The notes under the pieces were generated by a model. The model saw only the letters and a list, made by a program, of their open reading frames with translations, did not search any database and had not been told where the DNA came from. 21,607 bases of DNA from Akkermansiaceae bacterium (GTDB lineage: Bacteria; Verrucomicrobiota; Verrucomicrobiia; Verrucomicrobiales; Akkermansiaceae): the NCBI GenBank assembly GCA_020627645.1, contig JAHDGN010000011.1, forward strand, positions 1-21,607. Reading direction: 5' to 3'. Shown piece after piece: positions 1-7,230 of this stretch (position 1 is its first letter; each line of letters opens with the position of its first letter). Position numbers and translations under genes: made by a program.

Positions 1-1
1 C

Positions 2-70
2 AGATCCGACTTGGCCGGCGCCACCGAGCCGCTTGGTGCCTGCGGATGTTCGAGCAGAGAGGATGGCTAA
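2..70 (+). CDS. possible 3' end of an upstream gene (partial)
   Basis: Frame 2 is open from the window edge to a TAA at 68-70 and would encode about 22 residues ending in SSREDG. It overlaps the ATG of the next gene at position 63 by 8 bp, a common arrangement in this compact operon. In related Verrucomicrobia the gene before the PilN/PilO-like genes is often a PilM/FtsA-like ATPase, but 22 residues are too few to identify it. Frames 1 and 3 are also open here, so the frame itself is uncertain. Confidence 0.25.
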   Translation, partial: RSDLAGATEPLGACGCSSREDG

Positions 71-593
71 GAAAAATCGTCGTAATCGTCAGTTTTTAGT
101 GACGGCTTTAGTTTTGGGGTATTTGGGATTGGCGGGATTTTTGTATTGGAAACTGAAGAATGTGCAGGACGAAGCGAAGGTGGCTCAGCTAGCGGCGAAC
201 CGAATTAAGGGTGAGGCGGCAGAGGTAACTCGGAAGATCAATGAACTGAAAGATCTAGAATTGGTGATGGGGGACGAGTTTTATGTGACTCGAGTGGCTA
301 GTGAGGCGATTCAGGTGTTTCCTTTTTCCAGGAGTCGGGAGGACAGTATTTTCCGCCTCAACAAGGTCGTGGTTGTGAATCAGATTGGTGACGACGAGGA
401 AAGAAAGATCACTCGCAGAGTCGAGTTGCACGGGTATGTTGAGGATGAACATGAGGGGCGCCGCATTGGAATCGTTGACGAGCTTGGAAGGCAGGTCCCC
501 AAATTTAAATGGGTTCCGGATGATTTTACTAGAGACAAGAAAACAAAGCGTAATCGTTTTGTCTATGTTGGAACCGTTAAGGACCGTGAATAA
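63..593 (+). CDS. PilN/PilO-like single-pass inner-membrane protein of a secretin system
   Basis: This is a 176-residue protein with a short basic N-terminus (MAKKNRRNRQ), one membrane helix at about residues 10-30, then a charged helix that looks like a coiled coil (about 32-65) and a soluble domain that would be periplasmic. This is the architecture of PilN, PilO, GspL-C and GspM, the inner-membrane alignment proteins of type IV pilus and type II secretion machines. The assignment rests on topology and on position four genes upstream of a secretin, because no clear sequence motif is visible. I chose the ATG at 63, preceded directly by AGAGAGG, over an upstream in-frame TTG at 33, because the extra residues look non-conserved and the next gene has the same purine run abutting its ATG. 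The following gene begins 6 bp after the stop. A lineage-specific protein with another role is possible. Confidence 0.6.
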   Translation: MAKKNRRNRQFLVTALVLGYLGLAGFLYWKLKNVQDEAKVAQLAANRIKGEAAEVTRKINELKDLELVMGDEFYVTRVASEAIQVFPFSRSREDSIFRLNKVVVVNQIGDDEERKITRRVELHGYVEDEHEGRRIGIVDELGRQVPKFKWVPDDFTRDKKTKRNRFVYVGTVKDRE

Positions 594-599
594 GAAAGG

Positions 600-1139
600 A
601 TGAACTCAAGAGAAAAAGCTCTGTTAACATTTCTGTTGGTATCGTTGTTTGCGATCGTCACGGTGGTTGGCTACGCCAAGCTTTATCGACCAGCGTATGA
701 GAAGGCTGAACGAGCTAAGGCGCAAGCGATTCAGGAAGAGGAATTGGCTAGGATTAATTTGATGAGTGCTGATACAATGGAGGCTGATTTTCGTTGGCTG
801 GAGGACACGGCGCAGGACCCGAAAGATCCGAGAACGGTTTCTGAGGAATTCGTCTCGAGGATCCGGAATTCGGGAAGAAGGCGGGGGATATCGGTCGATG
901 ATATTGAGATTACGCCATTGGATATTCTGCCAGAGGGGCTTTCTCATCGTGTTCGGGTCAAAGTGAGAATGCGAAATGGGAAGGAAAGGCAAGTTTTGCC
1001 ATGGGTTCATGATCTCACCGACCCGGGGCAGCGTCAGGTGGTGACTCGATTGATGTATGAGACTCGTCCGGACGGAGAGTCGATCCGCTGTGAATTTGAA
1101 GTTGAAGGAATTGTGACCTTGCAAACAGAAGAGTATTAG
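600..1139 (+). CDS. PilO/GspM-like single-pass membrane protein
   Basis: This 179-residue protein has one membrane helix at about residues 8-26 and a Glu/Ala/Lys-rich helical stretch (about 30-60) suited to a coiled coil. After these comes a mixed alpha/beta domain (about 80-179) that would lie in the periplasm. This resembles PilO or GspM, which dimerise with the PilN/GspL-type protein beneath the secretin. The evidence is topology and operon position; sequence similarity cannot be judged by eye. The ATG directly follows AAGAAAGG, matching the purine run before the ATG of the gene upstream. The next gene starts 1-4 bp after the TAG, so translation is probably coupled. Akkermansia encodes single-pass proteins at the same position upstream of its secretin, but no residue-level match is claimed. 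Confidence 0.6.
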   Translation: MNSREKALLTFLLVSLFAIVTVVGYAKLYRPAYEKAERAKAQAIQEEELARINLMSADTMEADFRWLEDTAQDPKDPRTVSEEFVSRIRNSGRRRGISVDDIEITPLDILPEGLSHRVRVKVRMRNGKERQVLPWVHDLTDPGQRQVVTRLMYETRPDGESIRCEFEVEGIVTLQTEEY

Positions 1140-1140
1140 A

Positions 1141-1758
1141 GTGATGAGAGCGAGATTGAATTGGAATTGGATTTTATGTGGGGTGCTGCTGACTAGTGTT
1201 TTATCCGGGAAGCCTCCTCGTAAAGAAAGTTGGACGAAGTATAGTCATCTCACGACGAAGTCATTGATCACAAATAAGCCGAAGCCGGCGCCCCCACCTG
1301 GGCCTCAAACAAAAAATGATCTAGATGATTGGGTTTTGATTGGGACTTTTCCAAAGGTGAAGATCATGAATAAGAAGAATCGGGACCTTCGATTTACTTT
1401 GGGGAGTGCGGAGGCCAAGCGTGAGGGATTTCAGCTGGTGAAGTTAGACAAGAAACCAGGTTTCTTTCAGAGTGAAATTAGGTTAAGGAAAGGACCCCAC
1501 GAAGCGGTGATTGGTTATGATATTGCGACTTTGGCCTTGAGAAAGAGTGGGCCGCCTCCGGCGCTGAAGCCGGGGGGGAAGGGTCAAGCAAATCGGAGGA
1601 ATGGGAGAGCAAATCGAGCCCAGATGCCACCGCCAATGCCGGGCTCGCGACCCAATGCTTCGGGGGGCAATGGTCAGACTAAAGCGAGTCCGAGGAGAAG
1701 GTATATTCCGAAGGCTCAGCGTGGAGGAAATAATAACAAATCAAATAGAACTAGATGA
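1141..1758 (+). CDS. exported PilP/GspC-like protein with basic, Gly/Asn-rich tail
   Basis: This is a 205-residue protein with an N-terminal signal or anchor segment (about residues 8-22, WNWILCGVLLTSVLSG). A Pro-rich linker (PKPAPPPGP, about 48-56) leads to a small beta-rich domain (about 58-135, starting DDWVLIGTFPKVKI). The tail from about 136 is low-complexity, rich in Pro, Gly, Asn, Arg and Lys, and probably disordered. A linker followed by a small beta domain resembles PilP and GspC HR domains, which join the inner-membrane proteins to the N0 domain of the secretin. The gene lies where pilP would lie. The start is GTG at 1141 or ATG at 1144; the longer form is given. The stop overlaps the ATG of the next gene (ATGA at 1755-1758). 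The function is inferred from position and architecture. Confidence 0.5.
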   Translation: MMRARLNWNWILCGVLLTSVLSGKPPRKESWTKYSHLTTKSLITNKPKPAPPPGPQTKNDLDDWVLIGTFPKVKIMNKKNRDLRFTLGSAEAKREGFQLVKLDKKPGFFQSEIRLRKGPHEAVIGYDIATLALRKSGPPPALKPGGKGQANRRNGRANRAQMPPPMPGSRPNASGGNGQTKASPRRRYIPKAQRGGNNNKSNRTR

Positions 1759-2234
1759 AAAATTTGAGAATGATCACCGGGATTTTGGCGACCCTTATCG
1801 TTGGAGGTCACACAATCTCTGGGAAGCATGTTGAGGTTGCTCCGGAGCCGAAGTCGGCTCAGGGAAAGAAGGGGGCGAAACTCGAACAGAAAGTGGTGAT
1901 AAAGGACCAGGCAAAGAGAAAGAAGATCACGGTTGCTAAAGGGGCATCAATTGAGAGGTCGAAAGTTAAATTGTTAGAGCTCGCTAAACTTTACGAACAG
2001 TATTCAGGAAAGCGTGTTTTGTTGGGCGACAGCGGAGCCAATCATGGTCCTCTTTCATTTAAGTTAGAGGGGCCGCTTACGGATAGCGGTGTGATTCAGG
2101 CCCTGGACCGGCTACTAGCTCGGGAAGGCTATGCATTCATACCGGTTCCTAAAGAGAAAGATCTCGTCGTGCTCAGAGAGGTTGTCAGGGTTCCGTTCGA
2201 TCAGAAGAAGAAGCCAAAAGACGAGACGAAATAA
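1755..2234 (+). CDS. exported stand-alone secretin N0-like domain protein
   Basis: This 159-residue protein has a signal peptide (about residues 1-23), a Lys-rich linker, and one domain at about 72-143 that is clearly paralogous to the N-terminal domain of the secretin encoded next. LAKLYEQYSGKRVLL here matches AAKLYEQYSGKRVML in the secretin at 13 of 15 positions, and the following 'L.GPLT' and 'LL..EG.A...VP.....V' patterns align as well. Secretin N0 domains share a fold with the STN domain of TonB-dependent receptors and dock PilP/GspC. A free copy could act as an adaptor, a pilotin-like helper or a capping subunit, which is inference. The tail is basic (KKKPKDETK). Translation is coupled to the upstream gene by an ATGA overlap, and a 92-bp gap separates it from the secretin gene. 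Confidence 0.65.
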   Translation: MKNLRMITGILATLIVGGHTISGKHVEVAPEPKSAQGKKGAKLEQKVVIKDQAKRKKITVAKGASIERSKVKLLELAKLYEQYSGKRVLLGDSGANHGPLSFKLEGPLTDSGVIQALDRLLAREGYAFIPVPKEKDLVVLREVVRVPFDQKKKPKDETK

Positions 2235-2326
2235 AGAGACAAAAAGGCAGGCTGTCGAGAGGAGTGGTGTTGGAGATTTGCTTTAGATTTGGGGAAGAGA
2301 AAGAATTAAAGAATATAAAATAGAAG

Positions 2327-4828
2327 ATGATGAAAAATTTGGGAACTTTTAAGACTGCGCTGACCTGTGCGGTAATTGGCATGGGGTTTGCCTGTGGTCA
2401 GCAGCCGAGGCCTCCGGGGCCGTTGGGGATTCCAGGTGCTCCTCCAGTGGGACCTGCGAATGAACCTGAGCCAAGGGTGGTTGCGCGTGGGGAAACCGAT
2501 CCTCTCCCTGCAATCCCGGTCAATCCAAATCAGATTGCCGTTGCTGAGGGTCAGAGTATGGATCAGCCGATTATGCCAGCTTTAGAAGCTGCAAAGCTTT
2601 ACGAGCAATATTCGGGTAAGCGGGTCATGTTGACAGCGGCAGTTGCCAACGAGGTTGAGGTAGCGTTTGTTTTGACCGGCCCCTTGACTTATCGAGAAGC
2701 GGCAAAAATGTTGAAAATGGCCTTGCTTATGGAAGGGGTTGCATTGGTCGAGGTGCCTGGTGAACCAAATCTGGTTCAGTTTATGAGGAGTGCGCCAGTG
2801 ACACTGAATGAGACACCACATAATTTCATTACCGATGAGGCCGATTTGCCTTTGGATGATCAGATGGTGTCGTTCTTGATGAATTTGAAATATGTGAAGC
2901 CTGAGAAGGCTCAGGAGTTGTTGTCAAGCGCGGTACCGCAGGGGGCTCAGGACCGGATTACGGTTGCACCGAATGTATCGGGTCTAATTATCTATGATAA
3001 CGCGGCATCAATTCGTCAGATGTTGAAGGTGAGAGATGTGATCGATGTGTCGGCTGCGATCAAGACCGAGTGGGTTGAGGTGGTTTATGGGGATGTGGAT
3101 GAGATTGCGGAAAGGGTTGGGGAATTGTTTGGAAACGAAGGTTCTGACAACCAGACATCGCGGACGACAAGAACTGCAAGAAACAGCCCGGTGGCACCTC
3201 CCACTCCTGGTGGTGGGCGAGTTTCGGAAGCGTCTACTGGGCAGGCTGGGGGGTCCAAAGAAGAGATTCCGCTGCAGGTCATTGGTGATGCGAGGACAAG
3301 CCGGATTCTCTTGGTGGGACGCCCGACGGATGTTCAGGAAGCAAAGCAGATGATTCGGGAATTTGATAAGCCGAGTAGTACGAAGAACCGACAGACGTTT
3401 CGTTTGAGGTTTTTGAGGGTCGGGGAGTTTTTGCCGATTGCGCAAAATGCGATCGATGTGTCTCTCGGAAACGATGGTGGGGGAGGTGGTAGTCGGGGTG
3501 CTCTTGGAGGAGGGAACTCTTCAAATAATTTCGGATCCTCGAGGACTAATCGAAGTAATCGAAATAGTCGGTCCAGTGGATTTGGAGGCAATAGTGGAGG
3601 GTTTGGGGGAGGTGGCGGTGGATTTGGAGGAGGTGGAGTTTCTTCGGGAATTGATGAACAACAAATTCCAACTGCTCCAGAGTCTGTGCTTGTGGGTAAG
3701 ACCCTTTTAGTCGGAGACAATGTCGCCAATACGATCATCGTGAATGGCCCTCCGCATCATATCGCAATTGTGAGAGAGCTGATCAGGGAACTGGATACTG
3801 AAGCTCAGCAGCTTGCTTTAACGGCAGTCATAGGTAGGTATACTTTAGGAGATAATATGAATTTCGGTGTGGACTTGGCAAACGCCGTGGGAAACCTTGG
3901 GGGAGGGTCGAATTTTTCTCTTGGAGGAATTAGTAACGCAGCTGGTGGTCTTAGTGGAATTGTTGATCAGGCCAACGGAATTTTATCTCCCCGAGATTTA
4001 GGGAGTTTGGGGAATATTTTGACAGCAGCTGGGTCCGCGGGAGCGGGATTGGCTGTGTATGGTCAGGCGGGTAATAATTTTGGATTCTTTATCAACGCGC
4101 TCGAGGCCAATACAAATTTCAGAACAATTCAGAGATCGGTTCTAACGACTCGAAACAATCAGACAGTTGAGTTGAATTCTGGTAGAAGAATTGCGATTCC
4201 TACCAATACATTTACTGGGAGTGTTAACGGTGGTCAGTCGACAAATATTCAGTATGAAGAAGTCGGACTATCATTAACCATTCAGCCACTGATTAATTCA
4301 GATAACATCGTCTCATTGCAAATTGGGATTGGAAATTCAACGGTTGGGGGCAATAGAGATATTGGCGAACTGACGGTGCCTGATATTTTTTCGGATACGC
4401 TTAACACATCGGTTACGGTTAGAGATGGATCGGCAGTGGTTTTGGGCGGGATCATTACAGAGTCTGATGATGATAGCAGCTCGGGAATTCCTATTTTAAG
4501 GCGAATCCCTGGCATCGGGTCACTTTTTGGGAGTAAGTCAAAGGATAATAACCTCAGCGAGTTAATCGTTATGATCCAGCCGCGGATTCTTAGAAATTTC
4601 TCAGATCATCAGAGTTTTAGTAGGGTTACTGAGAATAGTATGGAAACAGGAAGTCGAGCTCGGGCTGCGTTTCCAACTGGAAGGGGCGTATTGCCACCTG
4701 AGGGAACAATGACTCAGAAAACTGCACCTGCCAAGTCGAGTTCTAAGCCAAAGCGTCAATGGATTACTGGTGGCAGTAAGAAAAAGAGTAAGATCCGAGG
4801 AAGATCGGGGAGGCCTGGGAGTCGCTAA
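2327..4828 (+). CDS. outer-membrane secretin (PilQ/GspD family)
   Basis: Secretins form the multimeric outer-membrane channel of type IV pilus and type II secretion systems. The 833-residue protein has a signal peptide (about 1-23), a Pro-rich linker, an N0 domain (about 85-155), and N1, N2 and N3 ring domains (about 175-245, 246-350, 355-495). The secretin barrel domain (about 495-755) carries the family signature: VRDGSAVVLGGI, then GIPILRRIPGIGSLFG, then ELIVMIQPRIL. N2 has a Thr/Pro/Gly-rich insertion (about 272-310), and N3 has a long Gly/Ser/Asn-rich insertion (about 382-440). The C-terminal tail is strongly basic, and no recognisable pilotin-binding S-domain is seen. A weak lipobox (GFAC, residues 20-23) is possible, but signal peptidase I cleavage is more likely. 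It is the last gene of the operon and overlaps the convergent phosphatase gene by 4 bp. PilQ and GspD cannot be told apart without the ATPase and pilin genes. Confidence 0.93.
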   Translation: MMKNLGTFKTALTCAVIGMGFACGQQPRPPGPLGIPGAPPVGPANEPEPRVVARGETDPLPAIPVNPNQIAVAEGQSMDQPIMPALEAAKLYEQYSGKRVMLTAAVANEVEVAFVLTGPLTYREAAKMLKMALLMEGVALVEVPGEPNLVQFMRSAPVTLNETPHNFITDEADLPLDDQMVSFLMNLKYVKPEKAQELLSSAVPQGAQDRITVAPNVSGLIIYDNAASIRQMLKVRDVIDVSAAIKTEWVEVVYGDVDEIAERVGELFGNEGSDNQTSRTTRTARNSPVAPPTPGGGRVSEASTGQAGGSKEEIPLQVIGDARTSRILLVGRPTDVQEAKQMIREFDKPSSTKNRQTFRLRFLRVGEFLPIAQNAIDVSLGNDGGGGGSRGALGGGNSSNNFGSSRTNRSNRNSRSSGFGGNSGGFGGGGGGFGGGGVSSGIDEQQIPTAPESVLVGKTLLVGDNVANTIIVNGPPHHIAIVRELIRELDTEAQQLALTAVIGRYTLGDNMNFGVDLANAVGNLGGGSNFSLGGISNAAGGLSGIVDQANGILSPRDLGSLGNILTAAGSAGAGLAVYGQAGNNFGFFINALEANTNFRTIQRSVLTTRNNQTVELNSGRRIAIPTNTFTGSVNGGQSTNIQYEEVGLSLTIQPLINSDNIVSLQIGIGNSTVGGNRDIGELTVPDIFSDTLNTSVTVRDGSAVVLGGIITESDDDSSSGIPILRRIPGIGSLFGSKSKDNNLSELIVMIQPRILRNFSDHQSFSRVTENSMETGSRARAAFPTGRGVLPPEGTMTQKTAPAKSSSKPKRQWITGGSKKKSKIRGRSGRPGSR

Positions 4829-5292
4829 GATTTTTTGAGAGATTCAAGAATACCGTGGCAGCCATCTTCAATGATGGCTGCCACTTTTTTGAATCCGTCT
4901 AGATCGCCGTAGTAGGGATCGGGCACATCAAGATTGGTGAAGCTCTTTGAGAAGTTCATGAATGGGGTGACTTTCTTTCGATGTGAGTCTGAGGAGGTGA
5001 GTTTCATGATGTCTTTTTGATTTTGCGCATCCATGGGAATGATGAGGTCGAATTTTTCGAAGTCGCCTTTGTCGAATTGACGGGCTTTGCCGCTGACTGG
5101 GATCTTGAGTTTTGTGAGGGTGGCGGTCATGCGCGAGTCAGGTTTTTTGCCAATGTGGTATCCGGCGGTTCCGGCAGAGTCGATGTGGAGGTTTTGGATG
5201 TTCTTTTGTTTGGCGAGATGGCGTAGGGTATTTTCGGCCGCAGGGGAGCGGCAGATGTTTCCGAGGCAGACGAAAAGGATTCTAGTGGTCAT
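4825..5292 (-). CDS. low-molecular-weight protein tyrosine phosphatase
   Basis: This cytoplasmic phosphatase is expected to hydrolyse phosphotyrosine. In many bacteria the family (Wzb, Etp, YwlE, PtpA) acts on tyrosine or arginine kinases linked to exopolysaccharide or stress. The 155-residue length is normal. The N-terminal P-loop CLGNICRS (Cys9 nucleophile, Arg15) and the acid loop DPYYG (Asp125, general acid) are both intact. The Asn12 and Ser16 that support the P-loop are also present. Position 10 after the nucleophile is Leu (CLGN), as in many bacterial arginine or tyrosine phosphatases. No kinase gene is nearby, so the substrate is unknown. It is the last gene of the - strand run, 20 bp after priA. 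Its 3' end carries the terminator of the convergent secretin operon, and the two stop codons overlap. Confidence 0.93.
   Translation of the reverse strand: MTTRILFVCLGNICRSPAAENTLRHLAKQKNIQNLHIDSAGTAGYHIGKKPDSRMTATLTKLKIPVSGKARQFDKGDFEKFDLIIPMDAQNQKDIMKLTSSDSHRKKVTPFMNFSKSFTNLDVPDPYYGDLDGFKKVAAIIEDGCHGILESLKKS
4855..4890 (+). terminator. intrinsic terminator of the secretin operon, inside the convergent gene
   Basis: A perfect 12-bp stem (GTGGCAGCCATC at 4855-4866, its complement at 4873-4884) with a 6-nt loop is followed directly by six T on the + strand. It begins 27 bp after the secretin stop codon. It lies wholly within the coding sequence of the convergent phosphatase, where it encodes V-A-A-I-I-E-D-G-C-H. 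On the - strand the hairpin is preceded, not followed, by the homopolymer, so it should act on + strand transcription only. Confidence 0.85.
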
Positions 5293-5312
5293 GAGTTACT
5301 TTTTTGCGAATT

Positions 5313-7055
5313 TTAGCCAAGATCGTAGGGGTCGATGTCGGTGGTGACGATGACGTCTTCGGGGGTGGGGATTGATTTGAGGAGTTGGTTGAGGTGGTTG
5401 GAGAGGGTGCGGGGATTAGGGCCACGCATCATGAGTTGGAAGCGAAATTGAGAGTGTGACTTGGTGAGGGGAGAGGGGATGGGATCGCCGAGGATGATGC
5501 CAGAAGGAAGGTTGTCGGCGAGTTTCCGGTGAAGGGTCTGGAGGGTGAATTCGGCGCGGCGTTCGTGGGTGGATCGGGCGGTGAGGAGGGCGAGTCGGGT
5601 GAAGGGAGGATATTGAAATTGCTGGCGGACTTCGAGTTCTTGGGCGGCAAAACCGAGGTAATCGTGGTGGCGGGCGAATTGGATGGAGGGGGAGTGGGGG
5701 GTGGATGTTTGGATGATGACTTCGCCAGCGAGGTCTCCCCGACCAGCTCGACCGGCGACTTGGGTGAGGAGTTGGAAGGTGCGTTCACCGGCCCGAAAGT
5801 CGGGAGCGTAGAGTGAGAGATCGGCATTGAGGACTCCGACTAGGGTGACGTTGGGAAAGTCGAGTCCTTTGGCAATCATTTGGGTGCCGAGGAGGATGTC
5901 GATTTTTTTGGCTCGGAAGTCTCGGAGGGTGTCTTTGAGGGTGTTCTTTTTGCGGGTGGTGTCGGTGTCGAGTCGGGCGATGCGAGCACCTTTGAAGACT
6001 TTGTGGAGGATGGCTTCGGCTTTTTCGGTGCCGAAGCCGTGGAAGCGGATGGCGGGGTCGTTACAGTTGGGGCAGGTTTTGGGGACGATTGCTTGGTGTC
6101 CGCAGATGTGGCAGATGAGTCGTTCTTCTGAGCGGTGGTAGGTGAGGGGAATGGCGCAGTGGTTGCATTCGATGACGTGTCCGCAGGGGGGGCATTGGAG
6201 GGAGCGAGCGAAGCCTCGGCGGTTGAGGAAGATGATGGATTGTTCGCCTTCTTCGAGTCGTTTTTCGACTGAGGTACGGAGAGCTTCAGAGATAATGGCA
6301 TCGCGACCTTTTTGTTTTTTGGCTTCGATGCGCATATCGATCACGCGGGTGAGTGGAAGGGAGGCGTTATCGGCTCGTTTGGTGAGTGGGAGGAGTTGGT
6401 ATTTTTGATTGAGGGTGTTTTGGTAGGATTCGAGTGAGGGTGTGGCGGAGCCTAGGAGGACGGTGCAGTTTTCGATTTTAGAGCGGACGATGGCAAGGTC
6501 TCGGGCATTGTATTTGGGTGGGTTTTCCTGTTTGTATGCGGGTTCGTGTTCTTCATCGACGATGATGAGGCCGAGGTTTTCGAGGGGGGCGAAAATGGCT
6601 GAGCGGGCCCCGATGACGATGCGTGCTTTTCCTTGGCGGATGCGGTTCCATTCGTCGAATCGTTCGCCTTGTGAGAGGTGTGAATGGAGGACGGCGATTT
6701 GGTCTTGGAGGTCGTGGAAGCGGGCTTTGAAGCGTCGGACAGTTTGTGGGGCGAGGGAAATCTCCGGGAGGAGAACAATGATGTTTTTGTTGAGGTCGAG
6801 GGCTTGTCGGGTGGCTTGGAGGTAGACTTCGGTTTTTCCTGATCCGGTGACACCGTGGAGGAGGATCGGTTTAGGGTTCGTTTGAGACAGAGCGTGGGTG
6901 ATTTGTTGGTAGGCTAGATTTTGTTCGTCGTTGAGTTTGAGTGGGGTGGTGGGGATGAAGCCCTTCATCGGGATCACGTCGGATTTCGATTTCGATGAGT
7001 TTGATGAATCCTTTTTCGGCGAGAGATTTGAGGGAGGACGAGGCTGCGGCTCCAC
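5313..7055 (-). CDS. priA: PriA primosomal helicase, helicase and C-terminal part (frameshifted gene)
   Basis: PriA is the 3'-5' superfamily 2 helicase that reloads the replisome at stalled forks. This open frame of 580 codons holds Walker A (GVTGSGKT, residues 68-75), the DEEH box (167-170), and the zinc-binding insert with eight cysteines (288, 291, 297, 300, 315, 318, 328, 331). It also has a motif VI-like QVAGRAGRGD and the C-terminal domain. The first 28 or so residues (MEPQPRPPS...) are out-of-frame sequence. Genuine PriA sequence in this frame begins around PMKGFIPTTPLKLNDEQ, and the residues before it are found in a different frame. The gene therefore continues upstream through a frameshift near 6967-6975 and another near 7225-7230 to the ATG at 7519. 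All helicase motifs are intact. Either the assembly has two errors or the gene is broken in this strain. Confidence 0.85.
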   Translation of the reverse strand: MEPQPRPPSNLSPKKDSSNSSKSKSDVIPMKGFIPTTPLKLNDEQNLAYQQITHALSQTNPKPILLHGVTGSGKTEVYLQATRQALDLNKNIIVLLPEISLAPQTVRRFKARFHDLQDQIAVLHSHLSQGERFDEWNRIRQGKARIVIGARSAIFAPLENLGLIIVDEEHEPAYKQENPPKYNARDLAIVRSKIENCTVLLGSATPSLESYQNTLNQKYQLLPLTKRADNASLPLTRVIDMRIEAKKQKGRDAIISEALRTSVEKRLEEGEQSIIFLNRRGFARSLQCPPCGHVIECNHCAIPLTYHRSEERLICHICGHQAIVPKTCPNCNDPAIRFHGFGTEKAEAILHKVFKGARIARLDTDTTRKKNTLKDTLRDFRAKKIDILLGTQMIAKGLDFPNVTLVGVLNADLSLYAPDFRAGERTFQLLTQVAGRAGRGDLAGEVIIQTSTPHSPSIQFARHHDYLGFAAQELEVRQQFQYPPFTRLALLTARSTHERRAEFTLQTLHRKLADNLPSGIILGDPIPSPLTKSHSQFRFQLMMRGPNPRTLSNHLNQLLKSIPTPEDVIVTTDIDPYDLG

Positions 7056-7230
7056 CGAGTTCAGTGATGGGAATGGGTTTGGTGGCTTGGGCGAGGGTGG
7101 TGAGGATGGTGTGTTGTCTTTTGGCTTTCTTGGCGATGGAGGTGAGTTCTTCGGGAGTTGGTTTTTTGGTGAGCTGGGCAGCTTTTCGGGTTTTGGCTGA
7201 AGCTGTGTTTTGGCGGATGGAGGAGGGGGG
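6970..7230 (-). other. priA: middle segment of priA in the third reading frame
   Basis: Between the two annotated open frames, the remaining frame is open without a stop and reads as PriA linker and winged-helix sequence. It begins SSIRQNTASAKTRKAAQL, continues with KKPTPEEL, and ends with SSLKSLAEKGFIKL and EIEIRRDP, after which the sense passes to the downstream frame. About 85 codons fit here. With about 98 upstream and about 550 downstream the total is roughly 730 residues, the usual PriA length. This shows that the gene is complete in content and merely split by two single-base shifts in the same direction. Confidence 0.75.

Noticed and set aside
33..62. TTG at 33 as the start of the first pilus gene
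   Set aside because: The ATG at 63 is preceded by AGAGAGG, as for the next gene, and gives a normal N-terminus before the membrane helix.
3470..3650. GGN-rich repeats in the secretin as a tandem repeat or CRISPR-like array
   Set aside because: It is in-frame low-complexity coding for Gly/Ser, with no regular repeat and spacer structure.
5429..6853. several 100+ codon open frames antisense to or overlapping priA
   Set aside because: They have composition typical of shadow frames in G/T-skewed coding DNA (Ser/Pro/Thr-rich or Gly/Glu-rich) and overlap a clear gene.
6967..7230. programmed ribosomal frameshifting in priA
   Set aside because: Two separate shifts would be needed. There is no heptameric slippery site with a stimulatory structure, and the PriA family is not known for recoding.
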